From the NCBI GenBank assembly GCA_964353255.1, contig CAYGVJ010000038.1, positions 1-40,104 on the forward strand: a stretch of DNA of 40,104 nucleotides, given 5' to 3'. Below the pieces are notes generated by a model. That model was given only the letters and a program-made list of their open reading frames with translations. It was not told the origin of the DNA and ran no database searches. The DNA comes from VFZS01 sp964353255 (GTDB lineage Bacteria > Acidobacteriota > Terriglobia > Bryobacterales > Bryobacteraceae). Positions 17,681-26,193 of the stretch are shown here, in pieces. The position numbers were made by a program, and so were the translations under genes. How positions within the stretch are numbered: the stretch's first letter is position 1; every line of letters begins with the position of its first letter.

Positions 17681-18490
17681 TCACGGCCGGGCGAATGCCC
17701 CCGCCTGGTCCCACTTGGCGATGGTTTCGGCGACCAGGGCGGTCATCTTCTCGGCTACCGCCTTGAAGTAGGCCTCCGCCTTGGCCTGGTCGAAGCGCAC
17801 GTAGCCCTGGCCCGGCTTATAGAGGATGATCGACGAGGGGAAGGGGTAGGCCGACCAGGCGCCTTCGGCGCCGCGCGGCGTCGCCAGCGCGTCGTTGTAA
17901 CGCTCGCGGCGCACCAGCTTGGGGTCGATGGCCTGGATGAAGGCCGTTTCGTTCCACCCCGCGTGACCGCCGTCTTCGCCGAATATCTTGAGGGTCACGT
18001 CGGAGCAGTAGGTCCACCAATTGACCACCAGCGTGCGGACGCGGTGCTCGCGGCCAGTCTTCTCGGCCACCTCGTTCAAAATGGCGGTCTGCGGGCCGCC
18101 GTGGCCGTTCACGACGATGAGGTTGCGGAAGCCTATCTTGGCAAACCCGGCCAGCAGGTCAGCCATGTAAGGGCGGTAGGCAGCCTCGCTGATGGTCAGC
18201 CCGCCGGCGTAAGCGTCCAGGCTGCCGGTGACGCCGTAGGGCACCACCGGCGCCACTAGCGCGTTCAGCTTGGGCGCCATGGCGCGGGCCAGAGCCAGCG
18301 GCGCGGTGGCGTCGGCGCCGTTGTTGATGACCCCGTGCGCTTCGAGCGTCCCGGTGGGTAGCAACAGCGTTGCAGTCTTCGCGGGCACCAGCTCGCGGAT
18401 CTCCATCCAGTTCAGCTCGGCCAGCTCGCGGGTGGCCGGCTGGGCGGCCAGCGGCAGCCAGGTGCACAGAAAGAGAGCATACCTTCGCAT
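17681..18490 (-). CDS. Creatininase-family amidohydrolase, exported
   Basis: A 269-residue metal-dependent hydrolase of the creatininase family, which opens cyclic amides (creatinine) or hydrolyses formamides and mycofactocin peptides. Metal-site candidates are E50 and H52 (GTLEAHG), D60 (NNGAD), H130 (VVNGHGGPQ) and E181 (HAGWNETAF), at the family's expected order and spacing. An N-terminal signal peptide (RRYALFLCTWLPLAAQ) is present, unlike canonical cytosolic creatininases. It is read in the same direction as the M24 peptidase gene, 68 bp downstream of it, and could be the last gene of the CstA/peptidase operon. Substrate unknown; a cyclic dipeptide or other peptide-derived amide would fit the context but is conjecture. 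Confidence 0.9.
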   Translation of the reverse strand: MRRYALFLCTWLPLAAQPATRELAELNWMEIRELVPAKTATLLLPTGTLEAHGVINNGADATAPLALARAMAPKLNALVAPVVPYGVTGSLDAYAGGLTISEAAYRPYMADLLAGFAKIGFRNLIVVNGHGGPQTAILNEVAEKTGREHRVRTLVVNWWTYCSDVTLKIFGEDGGHAGWNETAFIQAIDPKLVRRERYNDALATPRGAEGAWSAYPFPSSIILYKPGQGYVRFDQAKAEAYFKAVAEKMTALVAETIAKWDQAGAFARP

Positions 18491-18558
18491 GGTGCCAGCT
18501 TAGCAAGTCACAGGCGGCCCAGTTTCGCCGCTGCGCCGTGAGGCGCCCCGCCCCGCGG

Positions 18559-19911
18559 TCAGCGGCGCACCAGGTGAAACTCCGTCTGCCGGCTGAGCAC
18601 CCAGCCGACGCGGCCCGCTTCGTCGATGAAGACGTCCTCCTCCGCGCCCACCCACAGTTCTTTGTTGTCCCATTCGGGAACGGGCGTGGTGGCCGAAAGC
18701 TCGATCGAGAGCCAGGTATTCGGCAACAGCAGCACATCGCCGCGCCCCGGCACGCCTTGCTGACGGTCCCACAGCCCGATCAACGGGCCGGCGCCATGGC
18801 CGTGATCGCCGACCGGGTGGCAGTAGACGGAGCCGTTGATGCCTGCGGCCTTCATCGCCGCCAGGGCGTCGGCCAGCACCTCGTTGCCCGAACGGCCCGG
18901 CCGTATGCGCTCTAGTACGATATCCTGGAGCCGGTTGGCGTTCTTGAGCGCCTGCTTGATCCCCGCGGGGACGTCTTTCTCGCCCTCGCGCAGCACGTAG
19001 CCCATGTGCTGGGTGTCCGTGTTGAGCCTCAGCGCCGTGAAACCAAAATCGACGTGCAGCACGTCGCCGCGCTCGATCGCCACCGGCGCCTCCTCCCGCA
19101 GCAAGCTGACTCCGGTCTTGGCCGGCTTCTGCACCCGTACCGTGGGATGAAACCAGACGCTCAAACCCATCCGGGCGACTTGGTCGCGCAGCCACCACAC
19201 CACGTCCTGGCTGGTGGTCTTGCCCGGGTTGATGACTTCGCTGGAGAAGGCCCGTTCGATCAGCCAGTGCGCCGTCTGGATCATCTGCCGGTAGAGGGGC
19301 AGCATCTCCGGCAGACGCACTTCGATGTACTCCAGCGCCAGGTTCTCCGCCCGCACGATGCGCTTGCGGTATTCCGGGCCGAGCGCGTCCTCGAGCTTCT
19401 CCCGCTCGCCCGCCGACAACCCATCGGCAAAGGCATGCGTGTGCGAGATGTTGACGCCGATCGTGGCGGGCTTGCGCTCCTCGATGAGCTTGCCCAGCAG
19501 CGTCCATTGGGCGTCCCCGTAAATCTCGCGGTTAGGCGACTGCGGATCGCGGTACACGGTGTACAGCCCCCCGTTCGAGCCGCCGCCCAGCGCCAGCCGC
19601 TCGATGCCCTTGTCTTCGCCGCGATCGAAGAACAGGTAGATGGTGCGGCGGCGCGCGGAAAACGCCGTGGGCGAAACCAGGGAGAAGAAGACCGGGTCTT
19701 CGTTGTACTCGCGGCAGATGACCAGCCACATCTGGACGCCGTGCTTGCGCATCAGCGTCGGCAGCACGCGCTCCAGGCGCAGCTTCAGCCACTGCTGCTG
19801 GATCTCGGCTTGCTCGCGCAACGGCGGGAGCGGTGCAGGCGCCTCAGCGCCGAAGGCGAAAGGCAAAAGGCAAAGGGCAAAAGGCCAAAGACGAAGTGCG
19901 CGCGTTCTCAT
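18559..19911 (-). CDS. M24 metallopeptidase (Xaa-Pro aminopeptidase-like), exported
   Basis: A 450-residue pita-bread peptidase, likely removing N-terminal residues before proline. The frame is open upstream to 20229, but those ~106 residues are the antisense-free shadow of the S9 gene. The ATG at 19911, overlapping the S9 stop as ATGA, starts a signal peptide (LWPFALCLLPFAFGA). Residues ~30-195 form a creatinase-N-like domain and ~205-430 the catalytic domain. Metal-ligand candidates are D288 (HVDFGF), D299 (TDTQ), a His in 'GDHGHGAGP' (~371-373), E404 (SIELSAT) and a Glu in 'GAEEDVFID' (~424). The signal-peptide codons contain five tandem 7-base units (19855-19889). It is the fourth gene of a tight operon with CstA, YbdD and S9, which points to use of proline-rich peptides. 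Confidence 0.92.
   Translation of the reverse strand: MRTRALRLWPFALCLLPFAFGAEAPAPLPPLREQAEIQQQWLKLRLERVLPTLMRKHGVQMWLVICREYNEDPVFFSLVSPTAFSARRRTIYLFFDRGEDKGIERLALGGGSNGGLYTVYRDPQSPNREIYGDAQWTLLGKLIEERKPATIGVNISHTHAFADGLSAGEREKLEDALGPEYRKRIVRAENLALEYIEVRLPEMLPLYRQMIQTAHWLIERAFSSEVINPGKTTSQDVVWWLRDQVARMGLSVWFHPTVRVQKPAKTGVSLLREEAPVAIERGDVLHVDFGFTALRLNTDTQHMGYVLREGEKDVPAGIKQALKNANRLQDIVLERIRPGRSGNEVLADALAAMKAAGINGSVYCHPVGDHGHGAGPLIGLWDRQQGVPGRGDVLLLPNTWLSIELSATTPVPEWDNKELWVGAEEDVFIDEAGRVGWVLSRQTEFHLVRR
19855..19889. repeat. Five tandem imperfect heptamers (GGCAAAR) in signal-peptide codons
   Basis: Plus-strand units are GGCGAAA, GGCAAAA, GGCAAAG, GGCAAAA and GGCCAAA, uninterrupted. On the coding (minus) strand they encode most of the hydrophobic core of the M24 peptidase signal peptide. 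Seven is not a multiple of three, so gain or loss of a unit would shift the reading frame near the start of the gene. Confidence 0.85.
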
Positions 19912-21974
19912 TTGGCAACCCCCAATTGCCCTAGCAGGAAGGCCAACTCGTCGGTGTTCTCTTCGATCTGCTTGCTGACAGGCCGCCCGCCGGAGTGGCC
20001 GGACTTGGTGTCGTAGAGCAGCAGCGCGGGCTTGTCCGAGCCGGTCGAGGCCTGAAGCAGGGCGGCCATCTTGCGGGCGTGCAGCGGATCCACGCGGGTA
20101 TCCGAGTCGCCGGTGACGAACAACACGGCGGGGTACTTGGCGCCGGGCTTGACGTGGTGGTAGGGCGAGTACGCGTAGAGGTACTTGAACTGCTCCGGGT
20201 TCTCCGCGGAGCCGTACTCGGAGACCCACAGGCGGGCCAGCAGGAACTTCTGGTAGCGGATCATGTCCAGCAACGGGTAGTTACAGACCACGGCCTGGAA
20301 CAGATCCGGGCGCTGGGTGAGCGCCGCGCCCACCAACAGCCCGCCGTTCGAGCCGCCCCGGATGGCCAGCCGCGACGGCTTCGTGTAGCCCTGGGCGACG
20401 AGCCACTGGGCGGCGGCGATGAAGTCGTCGAAGACATTCTGTTTCTTCTCCAGCATGCCGGCCTTGTGCCATTCCTCGCCGAACTCGCCGCCGCCGCGCA
20501 GGTTGGCCAGGGCGAAGACGCCGCCGCGCTCGGCCCACAGCGCGCCCAGGACGGAGAACCCGGGTGTCGAGCTCATGTTGAAGCCGCCGTAGCCGGTGAG
20601 CAGGGTGGGGCGCGCACCGTCGAGCTTCAGCCCGCGGCGGTGCAGCAGGAACATGGGCACCTTGGTCGAGTCCTTGGAGGTGTACCAGACCTGCTTGACC
20701 TCGAAGTCCTCGCTCTTGACGGGGATGTTCGGCTTCCACCACACGCTCTGCTTGCCGCTGGAGACTTCGTAGCGGTAGACGGTGAAGGGCATGTGGAAGG
20801 AGATGAAGCCGTAGAAGGCCTCGTCCTGGTCCCAGCGCCCGTTCATACCGCTCACCGAGCCCAGGGTGGGCACTGGAATCTCGCCCAGGCGCTTACCCTC
20901 GGCGGAGAAAATCCGGAGGCTCGAGCGCACGTTGTCGAGGTAGTTGACGAACAGCCTGCCCCCGGCCAGCGACAGGCCCTCGATGACGGCGCTGCTTTCA
21001 GGGATGACCTCGCGCCAGTTCTCGCGGGCGGGTTTCCTGAGATCGATGGCTAGGATGCGGCTCTTGGCTGCCTGCCAGTTGGTTTGGACGTAGAGGGTAT
21101 CGCCGGCGGCCTCCCCGAAGAAGCGGCCCTTGACATCCTTGACCACGGGGACGATGGGCCCGCCGCGGGTGAGGTCCTGAACGTGGATCTGCGAGTCATC
21201 GGCGGCGCTGCCTCTGACGACGTGGATGATGAAGTAGCGCCCGTCGTCGGAGATGCCCCCGCCCACCGCGTACTCGGGACCATAGCCCTTCCCGAAGATC
21301 TCCTGGTCGGTGGCCGGATCCGTTCCCATGCGGTGATAGTAGATGCGGTAGCCATCCGGGTTTCGGCGACTGTAGTAGAAGCCGCTCTTGTCATGCTGGA
21401 TGGAAATACTGCCGTAACGGGCCCTGGGCAGCGTGTCGGGCAGCTCCTTGCGGGTGCCCACGTCGAGGAACCGGACGGCCACCTCGTCCTCACCGCCCAG
21501 GCGGATGGCGTAGGCGGCCAGCGTGCCGTCTTTAGAGAACGCCCGGAAGCTGACCGAGGTGGTGCGGTCGGGGCTCAAGGGGTGCGGGTCCACCAGCAGT
21601 TCGTCCTGGCCGGTGCGTCCCCTCCGCATGTAGAGAACGGGCAGTTCCTGGTCCGCGCGCCGCTTGGAGAAGAAGTAGCATTCGTTGCGCACCACCGGCA
21701 TGCCCATGATGTCGATCTTCATGAGCGCGGAGAGCCGCTTCTCAAGTTCGACGCGCCCCGGCAGCGGGTCGAGCAGCGAGCGGGTGTAGGCGTTCTGCGC
21801 GTCGATCCAGGCGCGGGTCTCGGGGCTTTTCTGGTCTTCGAGCCAGCGGTAGGGGTCAACGATCTCCGTGCCGTGCAGAACCTCTTTGACGTCGTCAGTC
21901 CGGGTCTTAGGCGGACCGGGCGGAACGGCCAGCGCCACCCAGGTCAGCAGCACTGCTAGCGAAGTCCTTCTCAT
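19908..21974 (-). CDS. S9 prolyl oligopeptidase, exported
   Basis: A 688-residue serine peptidase cleaving after proline in short peptides. It has a signal peptide (MRRTSLAVLLTWVALAVP), the family N-terminus 'PYRWLEDQKSPETRAWI', a beta-propeller gate (residues ~75-420) and an alpha/beta-hydrolase domain. The triad is S542 (RGGSNGGLLVGA), D625 (GDSDTRVDP) and H660 (TKSGHSGG). 'GYGGFN' and 'ANLRGGGEFGEEWH' form the usual oxyanion and substrate loops. The length agrees with PREP enzymes (~690-710). Translation starts 8 bases after the YbdD stop, with GAGGTGA overlapping that stop as ribosome-binding site, and its own TGA overlaps the ATG of the M24 gene. With M24 it would degrade proline-containing peptides outside the inner membrane. 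Confidence 0.96.
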   Translation of the reverse strand: MRRTSLAVLLTWVALAVPPGPPKTRTDDVKEVLHGTEIVDPYRWLEDQKSPETRAWIDAQNAYTRSLLDPLPGRVELEKRLSALMKIDIMGMPVVRNECYFFSKRRADQELPVLYMRRGRTGQDELLVDPHPLSPDRTTSVSFRAFSKDGTLAAYAIRLGGEDEVAVRFLDVGTRKELPDTLPRARYGSISIQHDKSGFYYSRRNPDGYRIYYHRMGTDPATDQEIFGKGYGPEYAVGGGISDDGRYFIIHVVRGSAADDSQIHVQDLTRGGPIVPVVKDVKGRFFGEAAGDTLYVQTNWQAAKSRILAIDLRKPARENWREVIPESSAVIEGLSLAGGRLFVNYLDNVRSSLRIFSAEGKRLGEIPVPTLGSVSGMNGRWDQDEAFYGFISFHMPFTVYRYEVSSGKQSVWWKPNIPVKSEDFEVKQVWYTSKDSTKVPMFLLHRRGLKLDGARPTLLTGYGGFNMSSTPGFSVLGALWAERGGVFALANLRGGGEFGEEWHKAGMLEKKQNVFDDFIAAAQWLVAQGYTKPSRLAIRGGSNGGLLVGAALTQRPDLFQAVVCNYPLLDMIRYQKFLLARLWVSEYGSAENPEQFKYLYAYSPYHHVKPGAKYPAVLFVTGDSDTRVDPLHARKMAALLQASTGSDKPALLLYDTKSGHSGGRPVSKQIEENTDELAFLLGQLGVAK

Positions 21975-21982
21975 GATTCACC

Positions 21983-22159
21983 TCAGCAACACTTGGGATG
22001 AACGAATTTCCATCGTAGTCTTTTCTCTGAGAACTCCTGCCATTCCCGGCGCGAGTGCTTGCGGCCGTGCGCCGCCAGATGCCTCCGGTAGGCGTTCTCG
22101 TCGCCCAGCTCCCGCAGCAGCGCCAGGATCAGGGCAGCGAATTTCTTGATGCGCTTCAT
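21983..22159 (-). CDS. ybdD: YbdD/YjiX-family small protein (CstA partner)
   Basis: A 58-residue protein, MKRIKKFAALILALLREL… ending HPKCC, of the YbdD/YjiX (Sel_put) family that almost always follows CstA. The ATG overlaps the cstA stop (ATGA at 22156-22159) and has GGAGGA a few bases upstream, so expression is coupled. The family's typical 'Y..H....H' core is visible as 'ENAYRRHLAAHGRKHS'. Some relatives end in Lys-Cys-selenocysteine; here the last two residues are Cys-Cys (TGT TGC) followed by a genuine TGA stop, since the next in-frame codons reach a second stop after three residues. Its role in CstA transport is not established. It was found in the frame between the neighbouring genes and is shorter than many gene callers accept. 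Confidence 0.9.
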   Translation of the reverse strand: MKRIKKFAALILALLRELGDENAYRRHLAAHGRKHSRREWQEFSEKRLRWKFVHPKCC

Positions 22160-24201
22160 ATTTCCTCCGGCCTCAGGCGCGAGAGCACAAACGGCACTTC
22201 GGTGCTGCGTGCCTCGCGGGTGCCGCGCAGAATCCCCACCCACACGCGGACGGAATCCACGAGGATGGTCATCACCAAGACGAGAAAAACGCCGCAGATC
22301 ACGGCGTCCAGGCGAGCGTTGAAGATCAGCGCCTTGGTCGCCGCGTCCGTGGCGCCGGTGGCGCTCAACTGGGCGGCCTGCGCCAGAAACCCGATGCGCG
22401 GCACGGGCGAAAAGATCTTCTGGTAGCCCGCGGTGAAGGTGACCGTCACCAACCAGGCCAGCGGCAGGCAGGTGATCCACAGGTAGCGCGCGCGGTGCAT
22501 CTTGATGAGGATGGTGGTGGCCACGCACAGGGCCACGGCAGCCAGCAACTGGTTGGCGATGCCGAACAGCGGCCACAGCGAGTTGATTCCGCCCAGCGGA
22601 TCCACCACACCCTGGTACAGGAAGTAGCCCCAGGCCAGCACGATGGCCGCGCTGGTGAAAATGACCCCGGGCATCCAGCTTACGCGGCCCAGCGGCTTGA
22701 AGACGTGGCCCAGCAGGTCCTGCAACATGAAGCGGCCCACGCGGGTGCCGGCGTCGATAATGGTCAGGATGAACAGCGCCTCGAACATGATGGCGAAGTG
22801 GTACCAGAAGCCCAGGATGGCGCGGCCGCCGCCCGTGCGGGCGAAGATGTGGGCCATGCCCAGGGCCAGCGAGGGAGCGCCGCCGGTGCGGTGGAAGAGG
22901 TCGCGCTCGCCGACGTCGGCGGCCAGCGTGGTCATGTCCTCGACGGTGACGGGGAAGCCCCAGGCGGTGATCGTGGCCACCGCGGCCTCGGGGGTTGAGC
23001 CGACGACGCCGGCGGGGGAGTTGACGGCGAAGTAGACGCCGGGCTGGAGGGCGCAGGCGGCGATCATGGCCATGATGGCGACGAAGCTCTCGAGCAGCAT
23101 CGAGCCGTAGCCCACCGGCCAGGCGTGCCACTCCTTGGCGATCATCTTGGGCGTCGTTCCCGAGGAGATCAGCGAGTGGAAGCCGGAGATCGCTCCGCAG
23201 GCGATGGTGATGAAGCAGAAGGGGAAGATCTTGCCGGCGAAGATGGGCCCGGTGCCGTCCGTGAAGCGGGTGAAGGCGGGCAGCTCCAGTTGGGGGCGGA
23301 CCAGGACGATGCCGACGGCCAGCATGAAGACCACGCCGAGCTTGACGAAGGTGCTCAGGTAGTCACGCGGGGCCAGCAGCAGCCAGACCGGCAGGGCGCT
23401 GGCGAAAAACCCGTAGATGATCACCGCCACCGCCAGGGCCACGCCGGAGAGCGTGAAGACGGGCGCCAGCGTCGCCGACTCCGCCACCGCCTGCCCGCCG
23501 AAGATGCTCACCACCACCAGGGCGAAGCCGATGAGGGAGACTTCGAGGACTTTGGCGGGGCGCCAGTAGCGCAGGTAGAGGCCCATGAAGACGGCGATGG
23601 GCATGGTGGCGGCGATGGTAAACGTGCCCCAGGGGCTGCCCTTGAGGGCGTTGACGAAGACCAGGGCGATGACGGCCAGCAGGATGATCATGATGAAGAG
23701 CACGGTCAGCAGCGCGGTCAGCCCGCCGATCTTGCCGATCTCCTCGCGGGCCATCTGGCCGAGGGACTTGCCGTCGCGGCGCATCGAGCAGAACAGGATG
23801 ATGAAGTCCTGCACCGCGCCGCCCAGCACGGCGCCGACGATGATCCACAGCGTGCCGGGCAGGTAACCGAACTGGGCGGCCAGGACGGGGCCGATCAGGG
23901 GGCCGGGGCCGGCGATGGCGGCGAAGTGGTGACCGAAGAGGATCCATTTGTTGGTGGGCTCGAAGTCGTGGCCGTTGCGCAGGCGCTCGGCGGGGGTGGC
24001 GCGGTTGTTGTCGAGGGCCATCACCTTGGCGGCGATGAACTTGGCATAGAAGCGGAAGCCCACCAGGTAGGTGCACACGGCGGCCACCACCAGCCAGAGG
24101 CTGCTAATATGCTCCCCGCGGTTGAGGGCGAGGCCCCCTAAAGCGAAGGCCGCCGCCACCGAGAGGGCGGCCCAAAGCAGGCGTCCAAGGATTTTTCTCA
24201 T
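22156..24201 (-). CDS. cstA: Carbon starvation protein CstA-like transporter
   Basis: A 681-residue inner-membrane transporter of the CstA/BtsT family, with about 16 or more hydrophobic segments. Diagnostic stretches are 'YAKFIAAKVMALDNNRATPA', 'TNKWILFGHHFAAIAGPGPL', 'GPVLAAQFGYLPGTLWIIVG' and 'GAVQDFIILFCSMRRDGKSL' near the N-terminus, and 'CGAISGFHSLISSGTTPKMI' midway. E. coli homologues take up pyruvate (BtsT, CstA) and CstA has been tied to peptide use during starvation. Here it is directly upstream of YbdD and of two proline-peptide peptidases in one operon, which favours a peptide or peptide-derived amino-acid role, although pyruvate cannot be excluded. It follows the one-TM protein gene by 19 bp. 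No BtsSR/YpdAB-like kinase lies nearby. Confidence 0.95.
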   Translation of the reverse strand: MRKILGRLLWAALSVAAAFALGGLALNRGEHISSLWLVVAAVCTYLVGFRFYAKFIAAKVMALDNNRATPAERLRNGHDFEPTNKWILFGHHFAAIAGPGPLIGPVLAAQFGYLPGTLWIIVGAVLGGAVQDFIILFCSMRRDGKSLGQMAREEIGKIGGLTALLTVLFIMIILLAVIALVFVNALKGSPWGTFTIAATMPIAVFMGLYLRYWRPAKVLEVSLIGFALVVVSIFGGQAVAESATLAPVFTLSGVALAVAVIIYGFFASALPVWLLLAPRDYLSTFVKLGVVFMLAVGIVLVRPQLELPAFTRFTDGTGPIFAGKIFPFCFITIACGAISGFHSLISSGTTPKMIAKEWHAWPVGYGSMLLESFVAIMAMIAACALQPGVYFAVNSPAGVVGSTPEAAVATITAWGFPVTVEDMTTLAADVGERDLFHRTGGAPSLALGMAHIFARTGGGRAILGFWYHFAIMFEALFILTIIDAGTRVGRFMLQDLLGHVFKPLGRVSWMPGVIFTSAAIVLAWGYFLYQGVVDPLGGINSLWPLFGIANQLLAAVALCVATTILIKMHRARYLWITCLPLAWLVTVTFTAGYQKIFSPVPRIGFLAQAAQLSATGATDAATKALIFNARLDAVICGVFLVLVMTILVDSVRVWVGILRGTREARSTEVPFVLSRLRPEEI

Positions 24202-24220
24202 GGTGTGCGAGCGGTCAACT

Positions 24221-25000
24221 TCAAAACCTGGGCAACGTGCGCAGCAGGGGACCCGTGTTGCCGCCCCCGACCAGCTCCACGTAGTGGATCACGTGCCAGT
24301 TGCCGTCCAGCGCCCCGATGTACTGGGCCTGGTTCCGGTCCGAGCCCATCAGCACTACGAAGTACGCCCGCTGCGGATACCACAGCAGCCGGTACTGAAG
24401 CTCGCCGACCTGGGAGCGCCAGCGGTCCTCGCCGGGCGGCCCCAGCTTGCGGACTATGGAATGGTAGTCCTCATTCCGCGTCAGCTCCAGGAAGACCTGA
24501 TCCTTGGCCGTGAAAACCACCCGCGAGCGCAGCGGCCCTCCCCGGACGATCGCCACCACCAGCACCACTGCTACGACGGCCATCCCGACGGCCGCGGCGA
24601 CCAGCCGCCCGATGCGGCCCTCCGGCGAGGAGCGGCTTCGGCGGCCACCGACAGAACGCCGGGGCGCAGCCTCGACCGCGGCCGCCGGCGGGGGACCGGC
24701 GCCGGCGGAAGGCATCGCCAGAACTCGCCGCTCGTAGGGCCACACCGTCCCGGCCTTGTATTCCAGCTCCTTCAGCAAGCCCAGGATCATGACCGGCTGA
24801 TCGACGCTGGACACCTCGCCCACGCACTGGCGCGGCACCCACAGCTCCAGGTCGATCTTGGTGTTGGCTACCAGGACCTCCGACCAGGTCGCCCGCCGCA
24901 GCAGCCATTCGTTGTGCTCGATGTTGCGGATGGCGGGGTAGAAGGAGAATGGGCGCCGGGCCAGGAGTTCCAGCATCGGAGGCGTGGCTGGGTCGGACAT
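24221..25000 (-). CDS. Hypothetical single-pass membrane protein upstream of cstA
   Basis: A 259-residue protein I do not recognise. Residues 1-92 form a soluble N-terminal region (RNIEHNEWLLRRATWSEVLV…). Residues ~93-130 are a Pro/Ala/Arg-rich linker, ~132-153 a TM helix (LVAAAVGMAVVAVVLVVAIV), and the remainder a soluble domain with 'LELTRNEDYHSIVRKLGPPG' and 'ELQYRLLWYPQRAYFVVLMG'. AGGTG lies seven bases before the ATG as a likely ribosome-binding site. It is the first gene of the cstA operon and is divergent from the sugar aminotransferase. It may be a regulatory or scaffold protein, but nothing in the sequence assigns a function. Confidence 0.8.
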   Translation of the reverse strand: MSDPATPPMLELLARRPFSFYPAIRNIEHNEWLLRRATWSEVLVANTKIDLELWVPRQCVGEVSSVDQPVMILGLLKELEYKAGTVWPYERRVLAMPSAGAGPPPAAAVEAAPRRSVGGRRSRSSPEGRIGRLVAAAVGMAVVAVVLVVAIVRGGPLRSRVVFTAKDQVFLELTRNEDYHSIVRKLGPPGEDRWRSQVGELQYRLLWYPQRAYFVVLMGSDRNQAQYIGALDGNWHVIHYVELVGGGNTGPLLRTLPRF

Positions 25001-25083
25001 GGGGCGACACCTATAATAACGCGGCGGACGAGGGCTACGGTAACGCCGGTGTGAGATAATATCGCGCTCGGAGGCGCACGCCG

Positions 25084-26193
25084 GTGGCCTTGCTGATCAA
25101 CGACCTCAAACGGCACCACGATTCCATCGCCGCCGAACTGCGCGCCGCCCTCGAGCGCGTGCTCGCGCGGGGATGGTACATTCTGGGGCCGGAAGTGGAG
25201 GCTTTCGAGCGCGAGTTCGCCCAGGCGTGCGGCGCTGCGGCCGGCGTGACGGTGGCCAGCGGCACCGACGCGCTCGAGTTGGCGCTGCGGGCCCTGGGGG
25301 TGGGGCCCGGCGATCAAGTGGCTACGGTGGCCAACGCGGGCTACTACGGCACTGCGGCCATCCGGGCCGCCGGGGCGGAGCCGCTTTATGTAGACGTCGA
25401 GCCCGCTTCGATGAACATGGACCCCGGCGCCCTGGCCGCCGCCCTCGCGCCTCGCGCTAAGGCCGCCATCGTCACCCACCTCTACGGCCAGATGGCGGAT
25501 ATGCCCGCGCTCCTGGAGGTCGCAGCGCCGGCCGGCATTCCGGTCGTGGAAGACTGCGCCCAGGCCCACGGCGCGGCGCGCGCGGGCCGTCCGGCGGGAA
25601 GTTGGGGAGCGGCCGGCTGCTTCAGCTTCTATCCGACCAAGAACCTTGGCGCGCTCGGCGACGGCGGCGCCGTTCTCACCTCCGATGCGGCCCTGGCCGA
25701 GCGGCTCCGCCGGTTCCGGCAATACGGATGGACCGAGAAGTACCGCGTCGGGATTCCCGGCGGGCGCAACAGCCGTCTGGATGAGCTACAGGCGGCCGTG
25801 CTGCGCGCCAAGCTGCCTCATCTCGCGGAATGGAACCGGCGCCGTCGCGCCATCGCCCGCGCTTACAGCGAAGCCTTCCGGGGGTTGCCGCTGAGGGCGC
25901 CGGAGAACTTCGGCGACGATTACGTAGCCCATCTGTACGTGATCCGCACAGCGCGGCGCGACGAGCTAAAAGCGGCCCTGGCGGCGCAAGGCATCGTCGC
26001 CGAAATCCATTACCCCGTGCCGGACCATTGGCAGTTGCCTCCCCTGCCGCAGGCGAAACCGCCTGCGCTGCCGGTCACCGAACAGTGCAGCCGCCAGGTG
26101 CTGACCTTGCCCTGCTTCCCCGAACTGACCCGGGCGGAGGTCGAGGCGGTCAGTCGCTCCGTGGTGGAATTCTTCGAGAAACCAAAATGCTGA
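25084..26193 (+). CDS. DegT/DnrJ/EryC1/StrS sugar aminotransferase (FdtB/QdtB-like)
   Basis: A 369-residue PLP-dependent aminotransferase acting on keto-sugar nucleotides. The start is GTG at 25084 with GGAGG at 25070-25074; no ATG lies near. Fold-type-I landmarks: 'TVASGTDALELALRAL', 'VVEDCAQAHGA' (D157 and Q160 contact PLP), the Schiff-base Lys K186 in 'FSFYPTKNLGALGDGGA', 'RRFRQYGWTEKYRVGIPGGR' and 'NSRLDELQAAVLRAKLPHL'. The next gene encodes an FdtA-like 3,4-ketoisomerase and overlaps it by 7 bp. The likely reaction is therefore amination at C3 of dTDP-3-keto-6-deoxyhexose to give the Fuc3N or Qui3N nucleotide used in surface glycans. RmlA/RmlB, which make the precursor, are not in the window. 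Confidence 0.93.
   Translation: MALLINDLKRHHDSIAAELRAALERVLARGWYILGPEVEAFEREFAQACGAAAGVTVASGTDALELALRALGVGPGDQVATVANAGYYGTAAIRAAGAEPLYVDVEPASMNMDPGALAAALAPRAKAAIVTHLYGQMADMPALLEVAAPAGIPVVEDCAQAHGAARAGRPAGSWGAAGCFSFYPTKNLGALGDGGAVLTSDAALAERLRRFRQYGWTEKYRVGIPGGRNSRLDELQAAVLRAKLPHLAEWNRRRRAIARAYSEAFRGLPLRAPENFGDDYVAHLYVIRTARRDELKAALAAQGIVAEIHYPVPDHWQLPPLPQAKPPALPVTEQCSRQVLTLPCFPELTRAEVEAVSRSVVEFFEKPKC

Noticed and set aside
19912..20229. N-terminal extension of the M24 peptidase frame
   Set aside because: The ~106 extra residues are an Arg-rich shadow of the S9 gene. The signal peptide and the ATGA overlap place the start at 19911.
25001..25018. Near-leaderless promoter (TATTAT) for the gene at 24221-25000
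   Set aside because: The bases just after it read AGGTG at ideal ribosome-binding distance, so the AT-rich hexamer need not be a promoter.
25055..25060. GATAAT as a -10 box for the sugar aminotransferase gene
   Set aside because: No credible -35 hexamer lies 16-18 bases upstream; a single hexamer match is too weak to call.
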